64,000 nt of DNA from Natronorubrum halalkaliphilum (GTDB lineage: Archaea > Halobacteriota > Halobacteria > Halobacteriales > Natrialbaceae), in the NCBI RefSeq assembly GCF_009834785.1, contig NZ_WUYX01000029.1, forward strand, positions 1 to 64,000, given 5' to 3'. Below are positions 25,243-33,244 of the stretch, piece after piece (position 1 is the first letter of the stretch; every line of letters starts with the position of its first letter). Under the pieces are notes generated by a model that saw nothing but the letters and a program-made list of their open reading frames with translations, made no database searches and had not been told where the DNA came from. The translations under genes were made by a program, and so were the position numbers.

Positions 25243-26369
25243 CCGATACCGATACTGACACCGATACCGATACCGACACCGAATCCGAACTCGAATCCAC
25301 GGCCGCCGACACCATCCTCGTCAGTTCGCTCGAGGAGAGCACCGGCAAAACAGCCATCGCGCTGGCGCTTGCCCGTCTCGCGGAGGCGGAAGGCGACAGC
25401 GTCGGCTACATGAAGCCGAAGGGGACCCGCCTGCAGAGCAACGTCGGCAAAACCATGGACGAAGATCCGCTGCTCGCCCGGGAGTTACTCGACCTCGACG
25501 CGGAGATGCACGACTTAGAGCCCGTGGTCTACTCGCCGACGTTCATCGAGCAGGCGATCCGTGGCCGTGAAGACCCGGCAGAGCTCCGGGAGCGCGTAAG
25601 CGAGGCCTTCGAGACGCTCGCGGCGGATCACGACCGGATGTTCCTCGAGGGCGGCGGCGAGTACGACACCGGCGGAATCGTCGACCTCACCGACGTCGAC
25701 CTCGCCGACCTCTTCGACGCTCGCGTGGTGCTCGTCGCACCGTACTCGATCCCCGGCGACCTCGACGACCTGCTCGCTGCGGCTGAGGCGTTCGGCGACC
25801 GACTGGCCGGCGTCATCTTCAACGACATCGCGGACGCGGCGTACGATCCGCTCGAGACCGACGTGGTTCCGTTCCTCGAAGGGCGCGGCATCCCGGTCTT
25901 CGGCGTGGTTCCGAGCGAGCAGACGCTCTCGGGTGTGACGGTCGCCGACCTCGCAGCGGAGCTCGGTGCCACGGTACTCGTCGAGGGAGAAACGGACGCG
26001 TACGTCGAACGATTTACCGTCGGGGCGATGGGCGCGGACAGTGCCCTTCGACACTTCCGGCGGACCAAAGACGCTGCCGTAATTACGGGCGGCGATCGAG
26101 CCGAGATTCACACCGCTGCGCTCGAGGCCCCCGGTGTCCGCTGTCTCATCCTCACTGGCGGCCATCGGCCGTCGGGTGCGGTCGTCGGACAGGCGACGGA
26201 GAAGGGCGTACCGATCCTCTCGGTCCAGACGGATACCCTCACGACCATCGAACGGGCCGAAGACGTCGTTCGAAGCGGGCGGGCTCGTGACGCGTCGACC
26301 ATTGATCGGATGGAAGGACTGCTGACCGATCACGCGGCGGTCGACGCCGTCCTCGAGACCGGCGGCTAG
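25239..26369 (+). CDS. BioD-like P-loop plus DRTGG-domain protein
   Basis: A 376-residue protein with a (Thr-Asp)n N-terminus, an AAA/BioD-like P-loop domain (ILVSSLEESTGKTAIALALARLAE, about residues 24-220) and a C-terminal DRTGG domain (ATVLVEGETDAYVERFTVGAM, ALRHFRRTKDAAVITGGDRAEI). This is the layout of the N-terminal, non-catalytic half of some phosphotransacetylases; the PTA catalytic domain is absent. The 4-nt overlap with acetyl-CoA synthetase strongly suggests a regulatory or partner role in acetate metabolism. That role is an inference. The N-terminal hexanucleotide repeat (gatacc-like units, 25243-25280) could slip. Confidence 0.87.
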   Translation: MTDTDTDTDTDTDTESELESTAADTILVSSLEESTGKTAIALALARLAEAEGDSVGYMKPKGTRLQSNVGKTMDEDPLLARELLDLDAEMHDLEPVVYSPTFIEQAIRGREDPAELRERVSEAFETLAADHDRMFLEGGGEYDTGGIVDLTDVDLADLFDARVVLVAPYSIPGDLDDLLAAAEAFGDRLAGVIFNDIADAAYDPLETDVVPFLEGRGIPVFGVVPSEQTLSGVTVADLAAELGATVLVEGETDAYVERFTVGAMGADSALRHFRRTKDAAVITGGDRAEIHTAALEAPGVRCLILTGGHRPSGAVVGQATEKGVPILSVQTDTLTTIERAEDVVRSGRARDASTIDRMEGLLTDHAAVDAVLETGG

Positions 26370-26660
26370 CGACTCGAGGTAACGTGCCGAAGTAGCAGTC
26401 CCGGGAGGTTCCAGCCGAGTCACATCCCGGGACGTGCCGGTTGTCAGAGGCACCCCGGCACCAGTCCGTTCACTCGCATCGCGCATATCTGCATTCGTCG
26501 CGCCGGGACTCAGGGTCCGGTGGCCATATATAAAGACTGTGGGCATTTAAATAGGGCCGGGTGGTGTACTCTGGAACAGTTAATTCGGTTCGTTCGCCAA
26601 CACAGTCGTATCCCGTTTCGCCCCGAATTACTTGTAACCGGCTCTCCGTTCGATTACTAT

Positions 26661-27620
26661 ATGGGCCGTGAGCCGACGGTGTTCGAGGCTGTTCGAAGTC
26701 GTGAGACGCTCCTCCAGCGATTGGCAAACCAGCCGGCAGGTCCCGACGATCTCACCGCGGACCTCGAAGCGTCCCGGTCGACGGTCGACAGGGGGTTGTC
26801 CGAACTCCAGCGTATCGGACTCGTCGAGCAAGCCGGCGGGCGCTACCGACTCTCCCACGCCGGAACGCTCGCGCTCGCCGAGTTCGACCGGCTGAGTACA
26901 CAGTTCGACGCGCTCGTCGATTCCCGCGACCTCCTCGCGTCCATCCCGGCTGCCGTGTCGCTCGATCCGAGTGTACTCGAAAACGCGACCGTCGTCCACG
27001 CGGGAGCGACGGCCGCAGATCACTCTGCAAGGGGAGGGGGTGACGGTGAAAGTGACGGTGAGAGCGAGGGGGAACGTCAGACAGCCGCCGAAACCGCGAC
27101 CAACACTTCCGAGTCGCCGACCGACCCACAGCAGGTGTTCAAGTCCCTGCTCGAGACCGGGACCCGCCTTCGCGGTGTCGCCCCAGGGCTCGAGCACGAC
27201 CTGGTGACCGCCGTTTGCGACGCGATCTGTAGTACGGAGACGGGATCGGACGGGCTCGAGGTCGAATTCGCACTGCCCGGCGACGCCGTCGAAACCCTGG
27301 TGACGACGTTTCGCGAGCCGGCCGGAACTGCGCTCGAAACCGGACGAGTGGCGCTTTTCCAGACGCCCGAGCCGCTTCCCCACGGCCTCGCGGTGATCGA
27401 GCGTGACGACGGCGACGGCGATAGGGATAGGGATAGGAACGACAGCGCAGCCGAACTCGACATCGGTGACGACCCCGTCATCGTACTCGCCGTCTGTGAC
27501 GAAAGCGGCGTTCGGGGTGTGATCGTTACGGACGATGCCGACGCACTCGAGTGGGCGAGAACGCGTCTCGACGAAGTTTGGGCAGACACAGAGTCCCTCT
27601 CAGCGCCGCACAATCCCTGA
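26661..27620 (+). CDS. haloarchaeal HTH transcriptional regulator
   Basis: A 319-residue protein. Residues about 8-85 form a winged helix (FEAVRSRETLLQRLANQPAG, then DLTADLEASRSTVDRGLSELQRIGLVEQ). A C-terminal ligand-sensing region includes DAVETLVTTFREPAGTALE and PLPHGLAVIE, as in the archaeal regulator group with a DUF1724/FilR1-like domain. Two low-complexity Gly/Glu/Asp tracts interrupt it (about 117-140 and about 250-265, the latter from a gatagg triplet repeat). The start at 26661 is the first plausible ATG; a TATA-like catatataaag (about 26525) leaves a leader of about 110 nt in the 26370-26660 gap. Confidence 0.82.
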   Translation: MGREPTVFEAVRSRETLLQRLANQPAGPDDLTADLEASRSTVDRGLSELQRIGLVEQAGGRYRLSHAGTLALAEFDRLSTQFDALVDSRDLLASIPAAVSLDPSVLENATVVHAGATAADHSARGGGDGESDGESEGERQTAAETATNTSESPTDPQQVFKSLLETGTRLRGVAPGLEHDLVTAVCDAICSTETGSDGLEVEFALPGDAVETLVTTFREPAGTALETGRVALFQTPEPLPHGLAVIERDDGDGDRDRDRNDSAAELDIGDDPVIVLAVCDESGVRGVIVTDDADALEWARTRLDEVWADTESLSAPHNP

Positions 27621-27712
27621 TCTCGTCGCCGCAAGTCGATCCCACCCGATCACGAATCGATGACTGTTATGTCTGACCAAGAATTAAGAGTCCACCACGC
27701 ATGAGGCCAGAC

Positions 27713-28006
27713 ATGGACGATACTCCCCAGGAGATTACCTCTCTCGTTGGACGTGAGGTGTACTCGAATAACGGCGTGTTCGTCGGCGAAGTCGAAGATC
27801 TGCGGCTGAACGTCGACGGCGAAACCGTGACCGGACTCGCACTCGGCAATCTGAACACCGAACTGTTTACAGACGCAGCCCGTGGCGGGCAAGGCGTCAT
27901 CGTTCCCTATCGATGGGTCCGTGCCGTCGGCGACGTGATCCTGATCAACGACGTCGTCGAACGCGTGCGCCAGCCCGACGAGGAAGAGGACGAACTGATC
28001 GCCTGA
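27713..28006 (+). CDS. PRC-barrel domain protein
   Basis: A 97-residue single PRC-barrel: PQEITSLVGREVYSNNGVFVG, EVEDLRLNVDGETVTGLALG, VIVPYRWVRAVGDVILI. This small beta-barrel family occurs in RimM and photosynthetic reaction centre H subunits; haloarchaeal single-domain versions have no assigned role but some associate with cell division (CdpB family), which this resembles in size. The ATG at 27713 is chosen over 27701 because a TATA-like gaattaaga (27681-27689) lies about 27 nt upstream, fitting a leaderless transcript. Confidence 0.88.
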   Translation: MDDTPQEITSLVGREVYSNNGVFVGEVEDLRLNVDGETVTGLALGNLNTELFTDAARGGQGVIVPYRWVRAVGDVILINDVVERVRQPDEEEDELIA

Positions 28007-28124
28007 GCCAGACCTCCGTTCCGGTGTTCCTTGCGTCGCTCAGCGGATCCACCTGTGACTGTGACAGCGGACCGTCTGAGAACCGACGGCTCTTCTCTCC
28101 GACCCCTTCTTCGCTCGAGTTCCG

Positions 28125-29573
28125 TTAACTCCCGTTCGAGCCTTCAGTCCCTTCGACACCCATCGCGTCGAACAGCGTCCGTTTGACCGCTTCCTCGGTC
28201 AACTCGAGCAGCGTATCCCGGGTGTCCTCCGAGATCTCGATCCCAGTGAAGATGCCGAGCGGGATCTCCGCGCTGGCCTGCGTCGAATGGCCCGCGGTCT
28301 CGCCCATCTCGCCGTAGGCGTCCTCGAGAACCTTGCCGATGTTGATGCGAATGTCCTTCGAGCGGCCGGCGAGGAAGATGGTCTCGTCGGCGATGCCGAA
28401 GACCGCGGTGGTGGTGACCCCCTCGAGATTCAGCAGGTGGCTCGCGGCCTGCGTGAGGGCTTCGCGATCGCGAACGAAGCCGGCGTTGGAGACGAGATGA
28501 CTCCCCTGTACGTCCCGGTTGGCGATGGCTTCGGCGAGGACGTCCAGCGTCTCGGGGGACATCGACGGCGACTCCACCTGCTCTAAGGTGTCGTGGTTCG
28601 CGAAGGGGTAGAGATACGCCGCGGCGGTGAGGTCGGCGGGGGTCGTGTCGCGTTTGAAATCCAGCGTCTCGGCCCGGATACCGTAGAGAAGCGCGGTCGC
28701 AACCTCCTCCGAGACGTTCATGTCGAACTCCTGGATGTACTTCGTCATGATCGTCGACGTCGAGGACATGTTGGGCCGGATGTCGACGAACTCGGGTTCG
28801 TACTCTTCGTCGGCTTCGTGGTGGTCGACGACGATGTCGACCGAGAGCTCCATCTCGGTCGAGGTCGCGTGATCGACGAGGGCGACGGTGTCGTACACTG
28901 AATGGTCTTCGATTTCGTCCCACTGCACGAGGTCGATCCCGAGCAGGTTGACGAACGCCCGATTCTCCTGGTGGCCGACGTCGCCCAGATAGATGATATC
29001 CGATTCGATTCCCAGGTGCGTCGCGATCGCCTGCAGGGCCGCCGCGCTGGCGATCGAGTCCGGATCCGGACTGTCCTGGGTGACGATCGCCAGCCGTTCG
29101 CCGGTTTCTTCTAACAGTTGGGCGAGTTTCCCCGCGTTGTACTCGAGTTCGCCCGACTCCAGCGCCCGAAGCGCCGACTCGGCGATCACCGAGGAGGGGT
29201 TGATGACGATATCCGCGCCGAGTTCGGATAGTTCGTCCCCGGAGACGGGATCGCTCGCCCGCGCGACGACGAACTGGGTGTCGTCGACGGCGCGGATGTG
29301 TTCGACGGCCCGCTTGTTCGATTCGACGTCCGAAGCCAGAATGAGGACGACGTCGCGGTCGGCGACGAGGTCCGCGGCTTCGGGTTCGCGAATGTCTGCG
29401 GTGCGGGCGTCTAAGTCCTGATCGCGGAGCGATTCGACGCGGCTCTCATCCCGGTCGATGATGAGGACGTCTTTCCCCTGCTCGACGAGTTCCTCCGCGA
29501 CGGCGTAGCCGACGCTCCCACAGCCCAAGATAGCGTAGTCAGAGATCGATGAGATCGTAACCCCCGTGCTCAT
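28125..29573 (-). CDS. TrkA-N (RCK) and DHH phosphoesterase fusion
   Basis: A 482-residue protein. Residues about 8-130 are a TrkA-N Rossmann domain (YAILGCGSVGYAVAEELVEQG) expected to bind NAD(H) or a nucleotide. Residues about 155-330 are a DHH phosphoesterase domain (SPDPDSIASAAALQAIA, DTVALVDHA, VDIVVDHHE), and about 390-465 is DHHA1-like. DHH/DHHA1 proteins degrade c-di-AMP or nanoRNA. A role in cyclic-dinucleotide or potassium-linked signalling is plausible for this fusion but is not shown. The start at 29573 (MSTGVT) is preferred to one eight codons earlier. Leftward, single gene. Confidence 0.9.
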   Translation of the reverse strand: MSTGVTISSISDYAILGCGSVGYAVAEELVEQGKDVLIIDRDESRVESLRDQDLDARTADIREPEAADLVADRDVVLILASDVESNKRAVEHIRAVDDTQFVVARASDPVSGDELSELGADIVINPSSVIAESALRALESGELEYNAGKLAQLLEETGERLAIVTQDSPDPDSIASAAALQAIATHLGIESDIIYLGDVGHQENRAFVNLLGIDLVQWDEIEDHSVYDTVALVDHATSTEMELSVDIVVDHHEADEEYEPEFVDIRPNMSSTSTIMTKYIQEFDMNVSEEVATALLYGIRAETLDFKRDTTPADLTAAAYLYPFANHDTLEQVESPSMSPETLDVLAEAIANRDVQGSHLVSNAGFVRDREALTQAASHLLNLEGVTTTAVFGIADETIFLAGRSKDIRINIGKVLEDAYGEMGETAGHSTQASAEIPLGIFTGIEISEDTRDTLLELTEEAVKRTLFDAMGVEGTEGSNGS

Positions 29574-29744
29574 TGAACGTGTGGTCGGACCGACCACACT
29601 TAACGCTCCCGAAGATTGTTACATCGCGAATATCACAGGGGAGAGCGCGGGGAAATCTGTGAGACGGCGAACGTGTGTCCGTCACTGCCACAACGCCCAC
29701 CAAGGGAAACGTATTTCACTTCCCACCGAAAAGTCGCAGGTACA

Positions 29745-29818
29745 GGGCCGGTAGCTCAGTTCGGCAGAGCGTCTGACTCTTAATCAGACGGTCGCGTGTT
29801 CAAATCGCGCCCGGCCCG
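29745..29818 (+). tRNA. tRNA-Lys (anticodon CTT)
   Basis: A complete cloverleaf. Acceptor arms are gggccgg (29745-29751) and ccggccc (29811-29817) with discriminator G. The D-arm contains tagctcagttcggcagagc. The anticodon stem is tctga/tcaga with loop ctcttaa, giving CTT. The T-arm is gcgtgttcaaatcgc-like. CCA is not encoded and there is no intron. Confidence 0.97.
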
Positions 29819-30173
29819 CTTTTGCGACGAACAATTTCGTGAGGAGTAAAGCGGCCAGGGCGATTTGAACGCAGGGAGTGGAAGGTGAGCGACGCCGAAG
29901 GCGGAGCGAACGGGAACGACCGTGTGTTCAAATCGCGCCCTACTTGCTCGAGTCCGGGCCCGATCTATGAGGGTGTGCGAATCCCACGGGTTACTCGAGC
30001 CTACGTCTGCGAAGACCACGGCCGCGTTCGAGCGACTCGGCCGGTTTACTGCTCGAGGGGCCTCGATAACCGGACTCGAGCGGACGGATTCGTCGCCAAT
30101 TCACCAAGAAAACACACCTTCTCCCTAATTAATGGTGTAGTTTAACATAGCACATGGCGTAGAACGATCCGTA
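29819..30173. other. intergenic region downstream of tRNA-Lys
   Basis: No supported gene. The first half holds an inverted repeat made of tRNA 3'-end sequence (29855-29943). The rest shows no domain-like frame; a TATA-like taattaatgg (30126-30135) may drive the small zinc protein at 30174. Confidence 0.5.
29855..29943. repeat. inverted repeat derived from tRNA-Lys T-arm
   Basis: gtgttcaaatcgcgccc (29924-29940) is an exact 17-nt copy of the tRNA-Lys 3' portion at 29796-29812. agggcgatttgaac (29857-29870) is its reverse complement apart from a 2-nt deletion. Together they make a hairpin with arms of about 16 bp and a loop of about 50 nt. It may be an old attachment site or a tRNA-derived processing or terminator element. 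Confidence 0.75.
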
Positions 30174-30389
30174 ATGAGTTACGACCAAGACTCCGCCGAG
30201 AGCGAACTGAGCAACAAGGAGGAAACCGAAATCCCGATCGGTGAACCGCAAGAACCCGAACGCCGAGAGTCCAACATGTGGCGGTGTCGAGGCTGCGGCG
30301 AGATGGGCAAGTTCGATGGAACGCTGCCCGAGGAATGTCCCGGGTGCGCGGCTCCGAAAGAGGACCTGTATTACTGGGAAGAAGACTGA
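30174..30389 (+). CDS. small rubredoxin-like zinc-ribbon protein (DUF7130-like)
   Basis: A 71-residue protein with an acidic, disordered N-terminus of about 34 residues, then WRCRGCGEMGKF and EECPGCAAPKEDLYYW, giving two CxxC pairs 15 residues apart. This rubredoxin/rubrerythrin-type knuckle binds Zn or Fe. It matches small haloarchaeal proteins that I believe are grouped as DUF7130. Electron transfer or a zinc-structural role are both possible. Monocistronic. Confidence 0.85.
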   Translation: MSYDQDSAESELSNKEETEIPIGEPQEPERRESNMWRCRGCGEMGKFDGTLPEECPGCAAPKEDLYYWEED

Positions 30390-30560
30390 TCGGTGACTCG
30401 AGAAGGCGTTTTTTGGTCGCAATTCGTTGCCGGACGACAGACCGAGACGGGGGACCCCGGAAACGGATCGCCGTTCGCAGTGACAGTCACGTCGAGTCTA
30501 ACAGCGAAGCGATACCACGGCGAGTTATAAGGCGACGCACCTCGTAGCTCTCGAGCGACC

Positions 30561-31226
30561 ATGTCCGTCACCTACGAGGGAATCACGTTCGAGCGACTCG
30601 GCCACGCGAGCAACCGACTCGAAACCGGCGACGGGACCGTCATCTACATCGATCCGTGGGATGAGGTCCTCGAGGGCGAACCGGGCGACGGCGACATCGT
30701 CTTCGTCACCCACGACGACTTCGATCACTACGATCCGGAGGCGATCGAGGCCGTCGCCGGCGACGACGCCACCGTCGCGGTCTTCGAGGCTGTCGACACC
30801 AGCGACCTCGAGCGCGATGTCGTCGATCTTCCGCACGCGGGCGAGACGACCGTCGACGGGATCGCGGTGGAGACGGTCCCGGCCTACAACGAGTCCGACG
30901 GCGAGCACGTCGACGACGACGGAAACCCGTTCCACGCCGAGGGAGAGGTGATCGGCCTTCACCTGACGATCGACGACACGACGGTCTTCGTCCCGTCGGA
31001 TACGGACTTCCTCGAGCACCACGAGGCGATCAGCGCCGACGTGTTCGTCCCGCCGATCGGCGGCCACTACACGATGGATCGCCACGAGGCCGCCGAGTTC
31101 GCCCGGAGCGTCGATCCCGAACTCGTGCTGCCGGAACACTATGACACGTTCGAGGCGATCGAGACCGACGCCGAGGCGTTCGTCGCCGATCTCGAGGCGG
31201 ACGGGATTCGCGTCGAACTGTTCTGA
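30561..31226 (+). CDS. metallo-beta-lactamase-fold hydrolase (UlaG/RomA-like)
   Basis: A 221-residue MBL-fold protein. VFVTHDDFDHYDPEAIEAV is a HxxxDH-type metal site (a variant of HxHxDH with Asp at the second position), followed by VPSDTDFLEHHE and a final LPEHYDTFEAI His. FERLGHASNRLETGDGTVIYIDPW at the N-terminus is typical of UlaG-like or metal-dependent hydrolases. The substrate is unknown. A TATA-like gttataa (30524-30530) lies about 34 nt upstream. It converges with the HalOD1 gene, with 3'-end motif sequence between them. Confidence 0.88.
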   Translation: MSVTYEGITFERLGHASNRLETGDGTVIYIDPWDEVLEGEPGDGDIVFVTHDDFDHYDPEAIEAVAGDDATVAVFEAVDTSDLERDVVDLPHAGETTVDGIAVETVPAYNESDGEHVDDDGNPFHAEGEVIGLHLTIDDTTVFVPSDTDFLEHHEAISADVFVPPIGGHYTMDRHEAAEFARSVDPELVLPEHYDTFEAIETDAEAFVADLEADGIRVELF

Positions 31227-31255
31227 GAACGTCTCGAGGATCCGATTGCGATCAC

Positions 31256-31271
31256 TCATACAGTCTGCTGT
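31256..31271 (-). repeat. 3'-end motif copy after the MBL gene
   Basis: On the minus strand it reads acagcagactgtatga, 30 nt after the stop of the rightward MBL gene. It belongs to the ACAGCARTCCGTATCA family found at 175, 43564, 55587 and 60948. The facing HalOD1 gene ends in ccgtatca at 31332-31339. Confidence 0.55.
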
Positions 31272-31336
31272 CCCCGTCTACCGGAGACCGCGAGCAGTTG
31301 TGCGGTCGCGCCGGTACTGACGGATAGGAGACCGTA

Positions 31337-31600
31337 TCAGACGGTCTGTCTCTCGGGTTCGGTGACGGCGGGAGCGCTTCCGACGGTTATCTCGCCGGTA
31401 CTGTCGATGCGAACGGTGTGGCCGTTGTAGCGAAACTCGATCGTGGGCCGTCGATCCGGGTCGTTCGACCGGAACAGCGAGTCGAGCGCGTCCGTATCGA
31501 TAGCGGTGTGAAGCGGTGGTCGAAGCTCTTCTACGGGGACGCCTTCGCGGTCGGCGACCTGCTGGGCGACTTCGAAACTGATCGGCCGTTCCTGGCTCAT
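31337..31600 (-). CDS. HalOD1 output-domain protein
   Basis: An 87-residue protein consisting of little more than a HalOD1 domain: PISFEVAQQVADREGVPVEEL, then LDSLFRSN and the closing IEFRYNGHTVRIDSTGEITV strands. HalOD1 is a haloarchaea-specific output domain of signalling proteins; stand-alone copies may act as partners of response regulators. The start at 31600 (MSQERP) is chosen because the 32 upstream codons are Arg-rich and unlike the domain. The stop codon lies inside a ccgtatca motif. Confidence 0.87.
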   Translation of the reverse strand: MSQERPISFEVAQQVADREGVPVEELRPPLHTAIDTDALDSLFRSNDPDRRPTIEFRYNGHTVRIDSTGEITVGSAPAVTEPERQTV

Positions 31601-31807
31601 ACCCGCCGCTGCCAGACTTCGACACATAAAACCAGGTGTTCGTCTACTGACGCGTGTCTGACGAAGGGCAGACGGACGGGGGCGAGTACCGATCACCGAG
31701 ACACCCGGCGCGGTTTTGACACCGGTCGGACGATCGGCGCGGTCACTCTTCCCACACCCTGGGAACTCCCGACGGGTGAAATACCGGTTCGGAACGAACT
31801 AGCAGTT

Positions 31808-33133
31808 ATGACAGCCGAGCCACCACAGACCGACGACGAAATCAAGCGAGCGGTCGTCGACCGCGTGCGGGAGGTCCAGATACCGGGGGGTGACCTGATC
31901 AGCGAACAGTTGCTCGAGGACATCACCGTCGAGGACGGCGTCGTCACGTTCGTCGTGGCCTTCAGCCGGCTCGATCAGGCGATGGCGGATCGCGTCACCG
32001 ATCAGTTACACGGTGCGGGGCTCGCAACGCAGGGCGTCGAACACGCCCGAATCGAAGCCGTTGACGCCGAAGCGCCCGAGACGGGGCTGCCCGTCACCGG
32101 CGTCGACTCGATGATCGCCGTCGGGAGCGCGAAGGGGGGCGTCGGGAAGACGACGGTCACCGTCTCCCTCGCGCGAGCGCTCGACGCGGCAGGGTTGGAC
32201 GTCGCCGTCTTCGACGCGAACGTCCACGCGCCCGATGCGCCAGACCTGCTGGACGCCGAGGGCCCGGTTCAGTCGACGCCGTCGGGGAGTCCGATGCCCG
32301 TAAACGCGGACGGTATCGAGGTCATCAGCATCGAACTCATTGCCGAGGACGGGCCGGTCGCCTGGCGCGGGGCGATGGTTCATGACGTCGTGACCGACCT
32401 GCTCGGCAACGCCGTCTGGCAGAACCGGGACGTCTTGCTCGTGGACCTCCCGCCGGGAATCGGCGAAGCGGTCACGACGCTGGTCCAGCAGGCACCCCTC
32501 GACGGCGCGTTGCTCGTCAGTACGCCGACCGACGAGGGGGCCCGCGCAACCGAGCGCACGGGGGCGCTGTTCGACGCTTACGAGGTCCCGACCATCGGCG
32601 TCGTTCCGAACATGGTCGCGACGGAAGCCGAGGATGCCGCGTCGCCGTTCGAGGGCGACGGCCGATCCCTCGCGGACGATATCGAGTCCGTCGACGTGGC
32701 GACCGAATCGATCGAGCCGATTCCGTTCGATCCGTCGCTCCGAGAGCCGCTCGCGATCGACTTCGACGAGCCGTCGACGCCGGGCGAAACCGCGATCGAA
32801 TCGCTCGCCGGAACCGTCCGGGAGTACCTCGCGGACGCCAGCGGCTCCGAAGCGCCCGCCGACGCCGTCGACCTCCGCGGGCTCCCGCCGGCGGCGACCC
32901 AACAACAGGCGCTCGCCGAGTTCGGCGTCGCGGGCGACTCGCCGGTGTCGATGCTGATGCGCGGGAACCCGGACGAACTCATCGACGTCGTCGATGATCG
33001 ACTCGAGTTCGACGGGCGCTCGCTCGCCCGGACAGCCGTCGACGACCTCGGACACGAGGGCTGGCTGATCGAACTCGAACTCGAGACGGACGCCGATCCG
33101 TCGAAGCCGTCGAAATCGGAGCCGACGGCGTAG
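31808..33133 (+). CDS. Mrp/NBP35-like P-loop ATPase, cysteine-free, DUF2249-like C-terminus
   Basis: A 441-residue protein with three parts. Residues about 8-90 are a MIP18/DUF59-like domain. Residues about 100-360 are a Mrp-type deviant Walker ATPase (SAKGGVGKTT, residues 107-116; VDLPPGIGEAV). Residues about 365-430 resemble DUF2249 (VDLRGLPPAATQQQALAEFG, ending HEGWLIELELE). The CPxC Fe-S scaffold motif of Mrp is missing and the protein has no cysteine at all, so it cannot ligate a cluster like ApbC/Nbp35. It may load or sort proteins instead. Compare the canonical Mrp at 54299. The ATG at 31808 fits the first domain. Confidence 0.85.
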   Translation: MTAEPPQTDDEIKRAVVDRVREVQIPGGDLISEQLLEDITVEDGVVTFVVAFSRLDQAMADRVTDQLHGAGLATQGVEHARIEAVDAEAPETGLPVTGVDSMIAVGSAKGGVGKTTVTVSLARALDAAGLDVAVFDANVHAPDAPDLLDAEGPVQSTPSGSPMPVNADGIEVISIELIAEDGPVAWRGAMVHDVVTDLLGNAVWQNRDVLLVDLPPGIGEAVTTLVQQAPLDGALLVSTPTDEGARATERTGALFDAYEVPTIGVVPNMVATEAEDAASPFEGDGRSLADDIESVDVATESIEPIPFDPSLREPLAIDFDEPSTPGETAIESLAGTVREYLADASGSEAPADAVDLRGLPPAATQQQALAEFGVAGDSPVSMLMRGNPDELIDVVDDRLEFDGRSLARTAVDDLGHEGWLIELELETDADPSKPSKSEPTA

Positions 33134-33244
33134 TCGGCTGGCTCCTGGCGAGTACTGCGCGAAAAACGGTGATTCATCTCGTTCGTTTTGTCCGTCTCCG
33201 TTCGGCATCCGAAAGAATCGCGGTCAGCTGTGAGGGCGTCCCGA

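Noticed and set aside
26520-26660. Regulator gene starting at GTG 26520, giving a CxH..C-like extension
   Set aside because: The GTG precedes the TATA-like element and the extension has no winged-helix character; the cysteine/histidine pattern is likely chance.
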